The notes: generated by a model from the sequence alone, not told the origin. DNA of 64,000 bases from Calamus simplicifolius (GCA_900491605.1 UESW01004625.1:377438-441437); one strand, 5' to 3'; counted from the stretch's first letter, positions 30,818 to 43,790 are shown. Numbers and translations: made by a program.

Positions 30818-31389
30818 AACTGTTTTGGGCTTAAATATGTGCAGGGTGATATAATATTTTTAAAAGGGTGTCATAATATCTGAACTAAGGAGTCATCGTA
30901 TTGTTCACCTATTTCTGGTTCTATAGCTTCTTTTGGAATGGCACTTAAAGAGCGTTATCCTCTTTTAAATAAAGAACCATTACTCTGCTTCTTTCTGATT
31001 TTATGTTTGTGGTATTTGTTGACACATAAAACCACTTTTCTCCATGGAAGGAAATGAAAAAATAGTGGAGGAACACTAGAACACTAGTGACTACTCGACC
31101 ACCAAAAAGAAAAGAAAAAGCACAGGTAAAAATAATGAAAGGAACTCTAGGGTTCAGAGGTTATTTATCTCGCTTTCAGATGAAGAGAAACGACACTGGT
31201 GCGCCTTCTGAATGAAAAGAAGCAACTACAGAAAAATTTAAAATTATCCTTTTCGGAAGATAAGAGGACAAAAATTACCTTTTCCATGTGTGAAGAGAAG
31301 GCATAAGCGATGTGATCATGATTATGAACCGCAACCATACACTCTCTTATCCCGTATCGTTCCATCCATGTGCAGCCCATGTTTTCTGA
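30818..31389. other. Region without recognised gene
   Basis: AT-rich. A 71-codon minus-strand frame (31380-31165) has no recognisable domain. Its sequence around 31265-31330 (tttccatgtgtgaagagaaggc) resembles the other flank of the array at about 43935-43975 (tccatgcgtgaagacacc), so the array seems to sit between related flanks. Confidence 0.5.
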
Positions 31390-33475
31390 ATGAGTGTCAT
31401 AGATTCTAACTAGGATGTCCTAATTTTATAACTAGAGTGCTATAAAATTTTTTGGCCTATTTAGATATATTCTAGGGATATCATAATTTTATAACTATGG
31501 TATCGTAATATTATGACTAGGGTATCATAATGTTTTTACGATCGATTTTTCTCCTTGGGTGCGATATTGTAGAGCTTTGCCTTAACATTTTGTGTAAGAA
31601 TGTTGTAAGTTTGTAACAAGGGTATCTTAAGAGTAAAACTGGGGTATTATAATATTTTTTCGACTGATTTTCTTCTTGGGTGTGATGTTGTAACGCTTTG
31701 CCTCAGTGTTTTTCGTAAGGGTGTCGTACGTTTAACCTAGGATATCTTAATTGTAAAATAGGGGTATCGTAATGTTTTTTCGATCGATTTCCTCCTTGGG
31801 TGCGATGTCATAAAGCTTTGCCTTAATGGTTTGTGTAAGGGTGTCATAAGTTTGTAACTAGGGTATCTTAATTATAAAATTAGGGTATTGTAATGATTTT
31901 TCGATCAATTTTCTTCTTGGATGTGATGTCGTAGAGCTTTGCCGCAATATTTTGTGTAAGGGTGTCATAAGTTTATAACTAGGATGTCTTAAGAGTAAAA
32001 TTGGGGTCTCATAATTTTATTTTCGATCAATTTTTTCTTGGGTGCAATATATCATAACACTTTGACTCAATGTTTGCAACTAGAGCATCTTAATTGTAAA
32101 ACTGGGATGTCATAATATTTTTTTGATCAATTTTCTCCTTGGGTGCGATGTCGTAATGTTTTGCCTCAACGTTTTCTGTAAGAATGTCGTACGTTTGTAA
32201 CTACGGTGTCTTAATTATAAAACTGGGGTGCTGTAATATTTTTTCGATCGATTTTCTTCTTGGATACAATCTCATAGAGCTTTGCCTCAACGTTTTGTAT
32301 AAGGATGTCATAAGTTTGTAACTAGGGTGTCTTAAGAGTAAAACTGGGGTATCATAATTTTTTTTGATCAATTTTCTCCTTGGGTACGATGTTGTAATGC
32401 TTTGACTCAATATTTTTCGTAAGGGTATCGTAAGTTTATAACTAGGGTGTCTTAATTATAAAACTTGAGTGTTGTAATATTTTTTGGCTGATTTCCTCCT
32501 TGGGTGTGATGTCGTAATGCTTTGCCTCAACGTTTTTCGTAAGGGTATCGTACGTTTGTAAATAGGGTGTATTAATTGTAAAACTGGTGCGTCGCAATAT
32601 TTTTTCGATCGATTTTCTCCTTGGGTGCGATGTCGTAGAGGTTTGCCTCAATGTTTTGTGTAAGAGTATCATTAGTTTGTAGCTAGGATGTCTTAAGAGT
32701 AAAATTGTGGTGTCATAATATTTTTTCAGACGATTTTCTCATTGGGTGCGATGTCGTAACGCTTTGCCTTAATATTTTTCGTAAGGGTATCATACCTTTG
32801 TAATTAGAGTATCTTAACAGTAAAACTGGGTTATCGTAATATTTTTTCAACTGATTTCCTTCTTGGGTGTGATGTTGTAGAGCTTTGCTACAATGTTTTA
32901 TATAAGGGTGTCGTAAGTTTCTAACTAGAGTGTCTTAAGAGTAAAATTGGGGTGTCATAATTTTTTTTGATCGATTTCCTCCTTTAGTGCAATGTTGTAA
33001 CACTTTGACTCAACGTTTTTCATAAGGGTGTTGTAAATTTGTAACTAGGGTATCTTAATTATAAAACTGGGGTGTCGTAATATTTTTTTAACTGATTTCC
33101 TCCTTGGGTGCGATGTCATAATGATTTGCCTCAACATTTTCTGTAAGGATGTCGTACGTTTATAACTAGGGTGTCTTAATTGTAAAACAATGGATCGTAA
33201 TATTTTTTTGATCAATTTTCTCCTTGGATGCGATGTCATAGAGCTTTGCCTCAAAGTTTTGTGTAAGGGTGTCGTAAGTTTGTAACTAAGGATATCTTAA
33301 TTGTAAAACTGTGTCGTATTATTTTTTCGATCGATTATCTCTTTGGATGCAATGTCGTAATGCTTTGCCTTAATGTTTTTTCGTAACAGTGTCATATATT
33401 TGTAACTAGGATATCTTAATTGTAAAACTGGGGTGTTGTAATATTTTTTTAGCTAATTTCCTCCATGGGTGCGAT
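31390..33475. repeat. ~120-bp AT-rich tandem array, left part
   Basis: About 17 diverged units with the core ctccttgggtgcgatgtcgt, agagctttgcctcaatgttt, gtaagggtgtcgtaagtttg, and taactagggtgtcttaa. Marker gcgatg-type positions at 31561, 31683, 31802 and 31923 give a period of about 120 bp. It stops at gcgat (33471-33475), where a copia element is inserted, and resumes at 43016. Confidence 0.9.
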
Positions 33476-35423
33476 TGTTGGGAATTGTATCCTAAAGCCA
33501 ATCATTTGATGATTGTGCTGATGTAAATTGTATATAAATTGATATATTAATAAAAGTTATTTGGCATTTTATTCATTACAAGAACATCTTCTTAATACTC
33601 CTGAAAGTGATGAAGCCGTTAGGATCTTCCTCACGATAAAGGAGGATTTATCTTAGAAGGTCCTTAAAAGAGTTCGCGACCAAATGATATACTATGACAG
33701 GGCCATAGTACTATCAATTATAGGACGTTGTATATCATATTTGTTGGTTGTCCTCTTAACCAAGGAGTGTAGAGACACTGGTATGACATACAGGTGAAAG
33801 TGTAGGAGTACATTTCACCGAACGTGACTCATTTTCGGATACTCTGCTGTCAAGAGTTAATCCGAGAAGATATAGGTATAAGTATCTTTCAGACCTGAAG
33901 ATTACAACCAGTGGCTTACAAGAAACTCATTGTACTTAGGTGCCGGACCACCTGGATTTCTAATCCAGCTACGAAAGGTTACTGGGTGCAGTCAAGTACT
34001 TGTGGTAGTCAGTTGTGGATCAAGATGGAATTTGACCTATCCCATTAAAAGAAGAAATGCTTGTGTTTTAATTTAGCAAGACCTTGGCCAAGGCACTTCA
34101 TGTGAAAGTCACATGATCACTAAAGTTGAAATCACTTTATGGATTTGCTATTTAGAGTTGATAGGCTCTTAATCCATCCTTAGCATTTGTGGTCAAGAGG
34201 ATGAATTATACGGTAACTGTTTCTTAGGGTTCTTGGAGTTTGCTCGCAACTCTTCGACCTATCCGGACGTCGGGTTCCATTGCTAGATGGGCACATCGAT
34301 TAGTATAGAAAGTTGTTTCTATGCTACTAGCTTAGGTTCGAACCTAGAGAGTCACACGCATAGAAGTTTCCTAAGATGATCTATTTGCTGATCAACGATT
34401 GAGAATCGTATATGATTTAATTAATCAATTTGATTGATTGAATTATCTCAATTGGGTTAAGTACAATTGAATAAGATTCAATTTGGTTTAAGTCTATTAG
34501 AAGGACAAGTCAATTTCAAATATTGATTTGAAATTAGACTTGATTTGAATTTAAATAGATTCAGGACTAGCCAAATTTGATTTGGGCTTGGACCATGATC
34601 TATATGGGTTAAGTCAAATAAATTCAGATCAGAACCCAAACCTCTCGAATATGGATCTCATATGATGAGATGGCTAAAATCTCATCTCATGAGATAGAAT
34701 TTAATGCATGACATTTATTTACCGAATGTCGGAACTAAACCAAACGCCGTGACTCCTTGGTTTTCTCCGAACGGTCGGAATTAAACCAAGCGCCATGCCT
34801 TCGGCGTCTCTTCGCTTTGCCAAACGACGGATTCTTAAATATCAGAATTAAATGTTAAGGCTAAATCGAGACTATAAATAGAGGGCATTCCCTTACCAGA
34901 GAATACAACAAAAAATAGAATAACATTACACAATTTATCGTGGATTGTAATTCTAAATTGTCGTGGATTGTAATTCTAAAATGTTAGAATAGAAAATCAT
35001 GGTGATTCTGGTGTTAGCGGAAGCCTGGTGGATCTTGGAGGAAGATTCAAGTGAGAGGATTCAAGATCAGCAAAGCTATTTTTCCGCGAGCTAGCACTCC
35101 CAAAAATCTGATCATTCGGGGCTTCGCGTGGACGATACTAGAGGCCGGACGATTGAACGGCTGCAGAGCAATAAGGATTTACCTACTGTTCTTAAGGTAA
35201 GTAATTTGATCCCTAGATCTTAAGGCAGGCTTCAAGATAATAGTGTGACTAGTCATCTTGAAGATCAAGATATGATCTTGATATTTTTATATGCATATTT
35301 TAGATCAAACGACCCTGAATATATAGGCAAAGATATGATCTTGATGCATATTAGATAGATTAATATGTAATCTTTTAATTTTCGCAATGATAATAGTTAT
35401 CAATTTTTAAAAATATGCATACA
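33476..35423 (+). repeat. 5' LTR of array-inserted copia
   Basis: 1948 bp. TATA box actataaata at 34871-34880. Ends gcataca, then aatggtatcacg. Compared with the 3' LTR it lacks about 22 bp near the end, where the 3' LTR reads gcatgcctcagagac…ctaca, and has an ~60-bp block around 34735-34800 with small changes. Confidence 0.92.
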
Positions 35424-35424
35424 A

Positions 35425-35436
35425 ATGGTATCACGT
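35425..35436 (+). other. Degenerate primer-binding site
   Basis: atggtatcacgt, one or two bases after the LTR end. The first eight bases tggtatca match the usual initiator Met-tRNA site; the following gagc is replaced by cgtt. Confidence 0.6.
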
Positions 35437-37017
35437 TAATGATCTAATTTATTGCATGTAAATTAATATTCTCATTAATTGTGTAATTATGGCTAAAACT
35501 TATCACAAGGCCATATGGTCACAGGTGGATTGAAAATCCGAATTACCCATTCAATGAGGTATTCTGTGACATATTGCCGTGCGATTGTTTTATCGTTGAT
35601 GCTTTGTTTAAAGAAAATTTAAATTTTACTTTGGCATCAAAACATAGATTACACACACTCTCAAAAGATATTTTATATTTGATACATATTGATGTTGTAT
35701 AAAACCATAATATTTGCATGTTTAGTATAAAAACATAGATATGATATATGATGGAATGATGTCTATGTTATAAAACATACAAATATTTATGAGAGTTTTA
35801 TTTGAATGTCAAATATTAGTTCATAATTTTTTTAGATATGATCTAAATATAGGAATTATGAGTAGTAATATTATGCTTGATTGAAATATATGACATCATT
35901 TGGGTTAGCTAAATCGGGTCCATAAAGGGTTAGACTCTAAGGTTTAAATCAACTGGACTAAAAGAGTATTTGTTCAAATCTAATTAGATTAGGTTAAGAA
36001 TGCTCTAAATCAAACAATAGTTGTAGTTGATCAAGTCCTTCTCTTTGATTAAACCAAATGGAAGTAGATTAGGCTCCGTGGTTGAGCATGAATCTATTAG
36101 ATGGTCAAATCAGAATTGGTTAACCATATGATGTCAAGGTGGAATGGCAAGTTGCTCTAGGATCAACGATCGAATGGTTTTTAATTGGGAGCTACTCGTA
36201 TTGATGCGTCTTTAACGAGTTAATGGCATATCCCTCCCATCGATCTTTCTCACCTGGTCATTGTGGTGAACCATTTATGATTCAGATCATTTACCTGATT
36301 CGGGTTGACCCATGCCTGTAAGGATATCAGTATGACTGATTTAGGTGCCACTTAACCTGACTTAATCTTGTTTCATTCTACCGATTTCATAGATTCAGTG
36401 GGAGAACTTGATTAGTCAATTTATCTTCATATTATTAAAATCCTCTAAAATTATTAGGTCCTTAAAATGAAATAGTTATATGATAACTAGATCATAGCCT
36501 CCCATTAAGGTGGGTGATAATGAGTCCGATGTCTTGATAATCATTGGAGGCACTCCATGCCTGGTGCTTGTCAACCATCGGAATTATCATTCATTATATG
36601 ATAAGTCAGCGTAACTATTAAATAAACAGTCAGGTGAGCCGAGCTTCACTCGGGCTTGGTTGTCTATTGATAGGTTACACTGATTATATCATTTAATGGT
36701 TGGACCTAACCAGAACTTTCAGTGGAGGCACTTCATGCCTGCTGAAGAGGTACATGGGGCAAAACTGAACACTAAGAATTGTTTGGGAAACAATTGGTTT
36801 TGAACCTACTCTTAGATGCATATGGGTTAGCCAAGCTTCACTTGGGCCTGTATGTAGTTTATGTAGATCTTAGTGCCCGCTAAAGAATTAAGAATAATTC
36901 TTCGAATTGGGGTGTAGAGGCTGCCAATTTGAACAAAATAGTGGGAGAATCTTTAGACTAAAGTCCAAGTCTTTAGACTGAATCAATTTATATACTAATA
37001 AACTTTAGTTTTTCCTT
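35437..37017 (+). other. Leader region of copia element
   Basis: About 1.6 kb between PBS and gag with no long frame. It contains repeated phrases such as gagccgagcttcactcgggc and agccaagcttcacttgggcc about 200 bp apart, perhaps an old internal duplication. Long leaders of this kind are seen in several copia lineages. Confidence 0.6.
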
Positions 37018-38187
37018 ATGCAGAACATGGCCACTAATTTATCATTAAGGTCCCTATTGGATAGTGACAAATTGAATGGTTCCAATTTCAATAGCTGGTT
37101 CAGAAAACTTAAGATCGTCCTTGAGCATGAGAGGATTCTATATATTCTGAATAATCCTGCACCAAAGATACCTGATGCAAACACCCAAAGTTCTGAGAGA
37201 GACACTTATCAGAAGTGGCTCAATGATAGAACTAGCGTGCGTTGTATCATGTTAGCAGCAATGAACGATGAATTCGGTCGCCGGTTCGAGAATGCTCAGC
37301 CAGAAGAAATCATTCAAGCGTTGAATGAATCTTTCGGCACACCCGACGATGTTGAAAGGCACAAGACTAGTTGTGCTATTTTCAATGCTCGAATGAGAGA
37401 TGGATCTCCTGTCACTGATCATGTATTGTACATGATCGAGAAGATAGAACTCCTAAGCAAGCTCGGCTTTCCCTTACATGAGCAGTTGGGAAAAGATGCG
37501 ATCCTGAATTCCTTGCCTCCATCCTTCCGACCTTTCCTTACTCATTTTCGAATGACAAAGCCTGCAGTCAACTACCACGGTTTGTTGGGGTTGTTACAGA
37601 ACTTTGAGAAGGATAACCAGCTCTCTAAGGGTTTGGTTAATGTGGTTGAAGGATCTAAGGTAGGGCGTAAACCCTTTGGGAAAGGGAAGAAGAAAAAGAA
37701 TAATAAAAGGGTGCAACATGCTAGGACATCTATAAGGGGTCAGATGCAGAAGAAGAAAGTTGATAAAAGTCAAGCTGAATGCTTTCACTGCAAGATGCAA
37801 GGGCACTGGAAGAGGAACTGTCCTCTTTACATTGCCACACTTGATCCAAACAGGCCAAAGAAGAAAAAGGAGCAAGATGTTGCTCAACAAGGTATTTATA
37901 TGATAACACCTTGTAATTTTTCTATATATGATAATCAGACCTGGGTATTGGATACCGGGAGTCCTTTTAACATTTGCAATTCATTGCAGGGACTACAGGT
38001 CACCAGAAGATTTGAGGACAATGAAAGATTCCTAAATGTCGGCGATGGAAGATTAGTTCCAGTACTGGCATTAGGAGTTCTTGAAATAGTTTTCAATAGA
38101 AATGTCATTATACTAAATGATTGTCATTTTTGCCCAACGTTCTTATTGAACGTAATTTCTGTAGGCCTTCTGGCCAAAAAATTATGA
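37018..38187 (+). CDS. copia gag and protease, one frame
   Basis: Starts just inside from the leader; the first ATG (37027) gives MATNLSLRSLLDSDKLNGSN. Capsid region: WFRKLKIVLEHERILYILNN, LNESFGTPDDVERHKTSCAI and LGKDAILNSLPPSFRPFL. A lysine-rich linker (GKGKKKKNNKR) and one zinc knuckle CFHCKMQGHWKRNC (37781-37822) follow. Protease starts at WVLDTGSPFNICN (37944-37982), with Asp-Thr-Gly intact. The frame ends at 38187 after LLNVISVGLLAKKL. The next pol segment is in another frame from about 38180. Gag itself looks intact at 380-odd residues. Confidence 0.88.
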   Translation: MQNMATNLSLRSLLDSDKLNGSNFNSWFRKLKIVLEHERILYILNNPAPKIPDANTQSSERDTYQKWLNDRTSVRCIMLAAMNDEFGRRFENAQPEEIIQALNESFGTPDDVERHKTSCAIFNARMRDGSPVTDHVLYMIEKIELLSKLGFPLHEQLGKDAILNSLPPSFRPFLTHFRMTKPAVNYHGLLGLLQNFEKDNQLSKGLVNVVEGSKVGRKPFGKGKKKKNNKRVQHARTSIRGQMQKKKVDKSQAECFHCKMQGHWKRNCPLYIATLDPNRPKKKKEQDVAQQGIYMITPCNFSIYDNQTWVLDTGSPFNICNSLQGLQVTRRFEDNERFLNVGDGRLVPVLALGVLEIVFNRNVIILNDCHFCPTFLLNVISVGLLAKKL

Positions 38188-38938
38188 AATTTCAATAAAG
38201 GATGTTACTTTGAATATCATTATGAATGGAGTCACTGTAATGACTGGGCATTTATCTAATGGCATTTATATATTATCACAGCCTGTGAATGTAGTGTACC
38301 AATCAAGTAAGCGCCCTAGAACAACTGATGTCACAGATATTTATCTTTGGCACCATCGGCTGGGTCATATCAACAAGAACAGATTAAACAGGTTAACTCA
38401 GGAGGGCATCCTTCGAGTTGATGATTGTGAATCATTAACTACCTGTGAATCATGTCTTCTTGGTAAAATGACCAAGTCATCTTTTACTGGAAAAGGTGAA
38501 AGAGCCAAAGAGCTATTGGGTCTAGTACATACTGATGTATGTGGACCAATGAGCACTTGTGCCAAAGGTGGATACTACTACTTCATTACTTTTACAGACG
38601 ACCTTTCTAGGTTCGGTTATGTCTATCTTATGCGACATAAATCTGAATCGTTTGAAATGTTCAAACTATATCATAAAGAAGTAGAAAAACAAACAGGAAA
38701 ATGTATTAAGACCCTTCGATCAGATCGAGGAGGCGAATACCTTTCCAATGAATTTGTGACATATTTAAAGGAGAATGGATTCTCTCCCAATGGACTCCTC
38801 CTGGAACACCGCAACATAACGTGTGTCGGAAAGAAGGAATCGAACTCTGTTAGACATGGTTCGGTCCATGATGGGTTTTGCAAGCTTGCCAATATCATTT
38901 TGGGGATACGCATTAGAATCAGCTTGTCATATTCTTAA
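38188..38938 (+). pseudogene. copia protease end and integrase
   Basis: After a frame change near 38185 the segment gives GVTVMTGHLSNGIYIL, the integrase zinc finger LWHHRLGHINKNRLNRL (38345-38395) with CESCLLGKMTKSSF, and the core with VHTDVCGPMS, TFTDDLSRFGYVYLM and TLRSDRGGEYLSNEF. A second frame change near 38790-38825 breaks the conserved PQHNG…ERRNRTLLDMVRS block: the first half is in this frame and SERRNRTLLDMVRSMM is in the next. The catalytic residues D, D and E are all present in the DNA. The protein is split. Confidence 0.88.
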
Positions 38939-40993
38939 TAAGGTTCCAAGTAAGTCTGTTTCTAAAACTCCACATGAGATGTGGTATGGACATAAACCGG
39001 TTATTACCTATCTGAGAGTCTGGGGGTGTCCGGCTTATGTGAAACGTGCAAAATCAGACAAACTTGAACCCAAATCTGACAAATATTTTTTCATCGGCTA
39101 TCCGAAAGAAACAAAAGGATATTACTTCTACAATACTGAAGAACAAAAGTTGTTCATTAGTAATAGAGCAGTTTTTCTTGAAAAGGAGTTCCTTAGTGAA
39201 GGAACAAATAGCTCTAATGTTGAACTTGAGGAAGTTCATCAAGTAGAAGGAACAACACAAACCAGTGAACCCCTAGAATCTGAGTTGATTAGATCAAACT
39301 CAAAACCCATTTTAGATGCACCATTAAGGCGATCTGGTAGAGTACCACATCAACCGGACAGATACTTGGGTTTCTTGGTCCAGAACGATGATCCTGTTGA
39401 ACTCGATGAGAACAACGAGGATCCGATCACCTATATGGATGCTATGCAAAGGACTGACTCTAATAAATGGCTTGATGCCATGAAATCCGAACTTGATTCC
39501 ATGAAGGACAATAATGTATGGACATTAGTTGACCCACCCGAAGGGATAAAACCCATAGGGTGTAAATGGGTTTTCAAGAGGAAAAGAGGCGCAGACGGAA
39601 AGGTAGAGACCTATAAAGCACGTCTGGTTGCCAAGGGGTATCGTCAACGTTATGGTATTGACTATGACGAAACGTTTTCTCCTGTGGCAATGCTGAAATC
39701 CATTCGGATTATGCTAGCTATAGCAGCACACTTCGATTATGAGATTTGGCAGATGGATGTTAAAACCGCTTTTCTAAATGGTGATTTAGAAGAACAGGTG
39801 TATATGATACAGCCTGAAGGTTTTATATCTGAAGACGAGTCTAAAGTGTGCAGGCTACAGAAGTCTATTTATGGACTTAAGCAAGCATCAAGGAGTTGGA
39901 ACATACGATTTGATAAAGTGATCAAATCTTATGGCTTTATTAAGAATAAAGAAGAACCTTGCATTTATAAATGGGCTAACGATTCTGTTATTGTATTTCT
40001 TGTATTATATGTGGATGATATTCTCTTAATCGGGAATGATATCCCTGCATTACAAGGAATAAAGACATGGTTATCATCACAATTCTCCATGAAAGATCTG
40101 GGAGAAGCATCATACATCCTAGGGATGAAGATCTATAGAGATAGATCTAAGAGGATGCTAGGTTTATCCCAATCTACGTACATTGACACAGTGCTAAAGA
40201 GGTTTAGCATGGAGAATTCCAAGAAAGGCTATCTTCCGATAGGCCATGGAATTCATCTTTCTAAGAAGGATTGTCCGACAACTCCTAATGAAAGAGAACG
40301 TATGAGTCGAATTCCATATGCTTCGGCAGTAGGATCGATTATGTACACCATGACATGTACAAGACCAGATGTGGCATACTCACTAGGAGTAGTGAGTAGA
40401 TACCAATCTGATCCAGGAGAAAAACACTGGCAAGTTGTTAAGACAATCCTTAAGTATTTGAGAAATACTAAGGACCAGTGGTTAGTCTATGGAGAGTCTG
40501 ATTTGAAACTTGTTGGATATACTGATTCCAGTTTTCAATCAGATCATGATGATAGCAAAAGTGTATCGGGTTTCGTGTTTATCCTAAATGGTGGAGCTGT
40601 TTGCTGGAAAAGTTCAAGCAACATACAGTGGCAGATTCGGTGTGCGAGGCAGAGTACATCGCTGCATCAGATGCTGCGAAAGAAGCTGTGTGGCTGCGAA
40701 AGTTCATCTCCGAGCTTGGAGTGACACCTTCCATAGATGAACCAGTCCTGTTATACAGTGACAGCACTGGTGCCATAGCTCAAGCAAAGGAACCACGAGC
40801 ACATCAGCGCACCAAGCACATACTGCGCCGGTTTCATCTTATTCGAGAGATAGTAGACCGAGGTGACATAAATCTTCAGAAGATTGATGGAAAGGAAAAC
40901 CTAGGTGACCCATTTACTAAAGCACTCAGCATCAAGGAGTTTGACAACTATAAGTTGAAGATGGGTATTAGATACTGTAATGAGTGGCTTTAG
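38823..40993 (+). pseudogene. copia integrase tail, reverse transcriptase and RNase H
   Basis: A long frame to 40724. It has the integrase C-terminal part (WGYALESACHILNKVPSKSV, VWGCPAYVKR) and RT with IGCKWVFKRKRGADGKVETY, KARLVAKGYRQRYGIDYDET and the catalytic MDVKTAFLNGDLEEQVYM (39752-39805). SIYGLKQASRSWNIRFDK and the second motif VLYVDDILLIGND (40000-40038) follow, then LGMKIYRDRSKRMLGLSQST. RNase H begins YTDSSFQSDHDDSKSVSGFV. A frame change near 40605 puts the rest (DSVCEAEYIAASDAAKEAVW, LYSDSTGAIAQAKEP, RTKHILRRFHLIRE) in the frame ending at 40991-40993. A single lesion in RNase H makes this the best-preserved RT of the window. Confidence 0.9.
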
Positions 40994-41007
40994 GCTAAGT
41001 GGGAGTT

Positions 41008-43015
41008 TGTTGGGAATTGTATCCTAAAGCCAATCATTTGATGATTGTGCTGATGTAAATTGTATATAAATTGATATATTAATAAAAGTTATTTGGCAGT
41101 TTATTCATTACAAGAACATCTTCTTAATACTCCTGAAAGTAATGAAGCCCTTAGGATCTTCCTCACGATAAAGGAGGATTTATCTTAGAAGGTCCTTAAA
41201 AGAGTTCGCGACCAAATGATATACTATGACAGGGCCATAGTACTATCAATTATAGGACGTTGTATATCATATTTGTTGGTTATCCTCTTAACCAAGGAGT
41301 GTAGAGACACTGGTATGACATACAGGTGAAAGTGTAGGAGTACATTTCACCGAACGTGACTCATTTCCGGATACTCTGCTGTCAAGAGTTAATCCGAGAA
41401 GATATAGGTATAAGTATCCTTCAGACCTGAAGATCACAACCAGTGGCTTACAAGCAACTCATTGTACTTAGGTGCCGGACCACCTGGATTTCTAATCCAG
41501 CTACGAAAGGTTACTGGGTGCAGTCAAGTACTTGTGGTAGTCAGTTGTGGATCAAGATGGAATTTGACCTATCCCATTAAAAGGAGAAATGCTTGTGTTT
41601 CAATTTAGCAAGACCTTGGCCAAGGCACTTCATGTGAAAGTCACATGATCACTAAAGTTGAAATCACTTTATGGATTTGCTATTTAGAGTTGACAGGCTC
41701 TTAAGCCATCCTTAGCATTTGTGGTCAAGAGGATGAATTATACGGTAACTGTTTCTTAGGGTTCTTGGAGTTTGCTCGGCAACTCTTCGACCTATCCGGA
41801 CGTCGGGTTCCATTGCTAGATGGGCACATCGATTAGTATAGAAAGTTGTTTCTATGCTACCGGCTTAGGTTCGAACCTAGAGAGTCACACGCATAGAAGT
41901 TTCCTAGGATGATCTATTTGCTGATCAACGATTGAGAATCGTATATGATTTAATTAATCAATTTGATTGATTGAATTATCTCAATTGGGTTAAGTACAAT
42001 TGAATAAGATTCAATTTGGTTTAAGTCTATTAGAAGGACAAGTCAATTTCAAATATTGATTTGAAATTAGACTTGATTTGAATTTAAATAGATTCAGGAC
42101 TAGCCAAATTTGATTTGGGCTTGGACCATGATCTATGTGGGTTAAGTCAAATAAATTCAGATCAGAACCCAAACCTCTCGAATATGGATCTCATATGATG
42201 AGATGGCTAAAATCTCATCTCATGAGATAGAATTTAATGCATGACATTTATTTACCGAACGTCGGATTTATCCCTCGTCTCTTTGGTTTTCTCCGAACGA
42301 CGGAACTAAACCAAACGCCGCGACTCTTTGGTTTTCTCCGAACGTCGGAATTAAACCAAGCGCCGCGCCTTCGGCGTCTCTTCGCTTTTGCCAAACGACG
42401 GATTCTTAAATGTCAGAATTAAATGTCAAGGCTAAATCGAGACTATAAATAGAGGGCATTCCCTCACCAGAGAACACAGAACAAAAATAGAACAAATACA
42501 CGATTTGTCATGGATTGTAATTCTAAATTATCGTGGATTGTAATTCTAAAATGTTAGAATAGAAAATCCTGGTGATTCTGGTGTTAGCGGAAGCCTGGTG
42601 GATCTTGGAGGAAGATTCAAGTGAGAGGATTCAAGATCAGCAAAGCTATTTTTCCGCGAGCTAGCACTCCCGGAAATCTGATCATTCGGGGCTTCGCGTG
42701 GACGATACTAGAGGCCGGACGATTGAACGGCTGCAGAGCAATAAGGATTTACCTACTGTTCTTAAGGTAAGTGATTTGATCCCTAGATCTTAAGGCAGGC
42801 TTCAAGATAATAGTGTGACTAGTCATCTTGAAGATCAAGATATGATCTTGATGTTTTTATATGCATATTTTAGATCAAACGACCCTGAATATATAGGCAA
42901 AGATATGATCTTGATGCATATTAGATAGATTAATATGTAATCTTTTAATTTCCGCAATGATAATAATTATCAATTTTTTAAAATATGCATGCCTCAGAGA
43001 CTATTTCTCCCTACA
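41008..43015 (+). repeat. 3' LTR of array-inserted copia
   Basis: 2008 bp, preceded by aggctaagtgggagttt. TATA actataaata near 42441. Ends with cagagactatttctccctaca, followed by target copy gcgat at 43016. Otherwise nearly the same as the 5' LTR. Confidence 0.92.
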
Positions 43016-43790
43016 GCGATGTCATAGAGCTTTGCCTCAATGTTTTGTGTAAGAGTGTCGTAAGTTTATAACTAAATCTTACTTATAAAACTGGTGTATC
43101 GTAATGTTTTTTGACCGATTTTCTCTTTGGGTGCGATGTCGTAGAGCTTTATCTTAATATTTTGTGTATGGGTGTCGTAATTTGTAACTAAGGTATCTTA
43201 AGAGTAAAACTGGGGTATCGTAATTTTTTTTTGAAATATTTCCTCCTTGGGTGCGATGTCATAATGCTTTGACTTAACGTTTTTCGTAAGGATGTCGTAA
43301 GTTTGTAACTAAGGTGTCTTAATTGTAAAACTGAGATGTTTTTTCGATCGATTTTCTTCTTGGGTGCGATGTCATAACGCTTTGCCTCAATATTTTCTGT
43401 AAGAGTATTGTACGTTATAACTAGGGTATCTTAATTATAAAACTGGGATGTCGTAATATTTTTTGGCTGATTTTCTTCTTGGGTATGATGTCGTAGAGCT
43501 TTACCTCAACGTTTTGTGTAAGGGTATCATAAGTTTGTAACTAGGGTATCTTAAAAGTAAAACTATGATGTTATAATTTTTTTAGACCAATTTCCTCCTT
43601 GGGTGCAATGTCGTAACGCTTTGACTCAATGTTTTCTATAAGGGTGTCGTACGTTTGTAAATAGGGTATCTTAATTGTAAAACTGGAGTGTCTTAATGTT
43701 TTTTCAGCCAATTTTTTAGCAGGGATGTCGTAAAGCATTGCCTTAACGTTTTATAATTAGGATGTCATTATTTATAACAAGGATGTCTAG
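43016..43790. repeat. ~120-bp AT-rich tandem array, right part
   Basis: About six more units of the array at 31390-33475, with the same core (gggtgcgatgtcgtagagct, gtaactagggtatcttaa). It resumes in the middle of a unit exactly where the left part was cut. It decays toward 43790 into shorter pieces (aggatgtcattatttataac). Confidence 0.9.

Larger units (their letters stand above)
33476..43015 (+). mobile_element. Ty1/copia LTR retrotransposon in the 120-bp array
   Basis: The LTRs 33476-35423 and 41008-43015 start TGTTGGGAATTG. The target duplication gcgat (33471-33475 and 43016-43020) restores the array unit exactly. Inside: a PBS-like tggtatcacg, a ~1.6-kb leader, gag, protease, integrase, RT and RNase H in copia order, and the purine tract taagtgggag before the 3' LTR. 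The LTRs are very similar, with few substitutions over 1.9 kb, suggesting a fairly recent insertion. Three frame changes in pol show it is inactive. Confidence 0.93.

Noticed and set aside
31390..33475. CRISPR-like regular repeats
   Set aside because: Units are contiguous ~120-bp diverged tandem repeats without unique spacers, in a plant genome.
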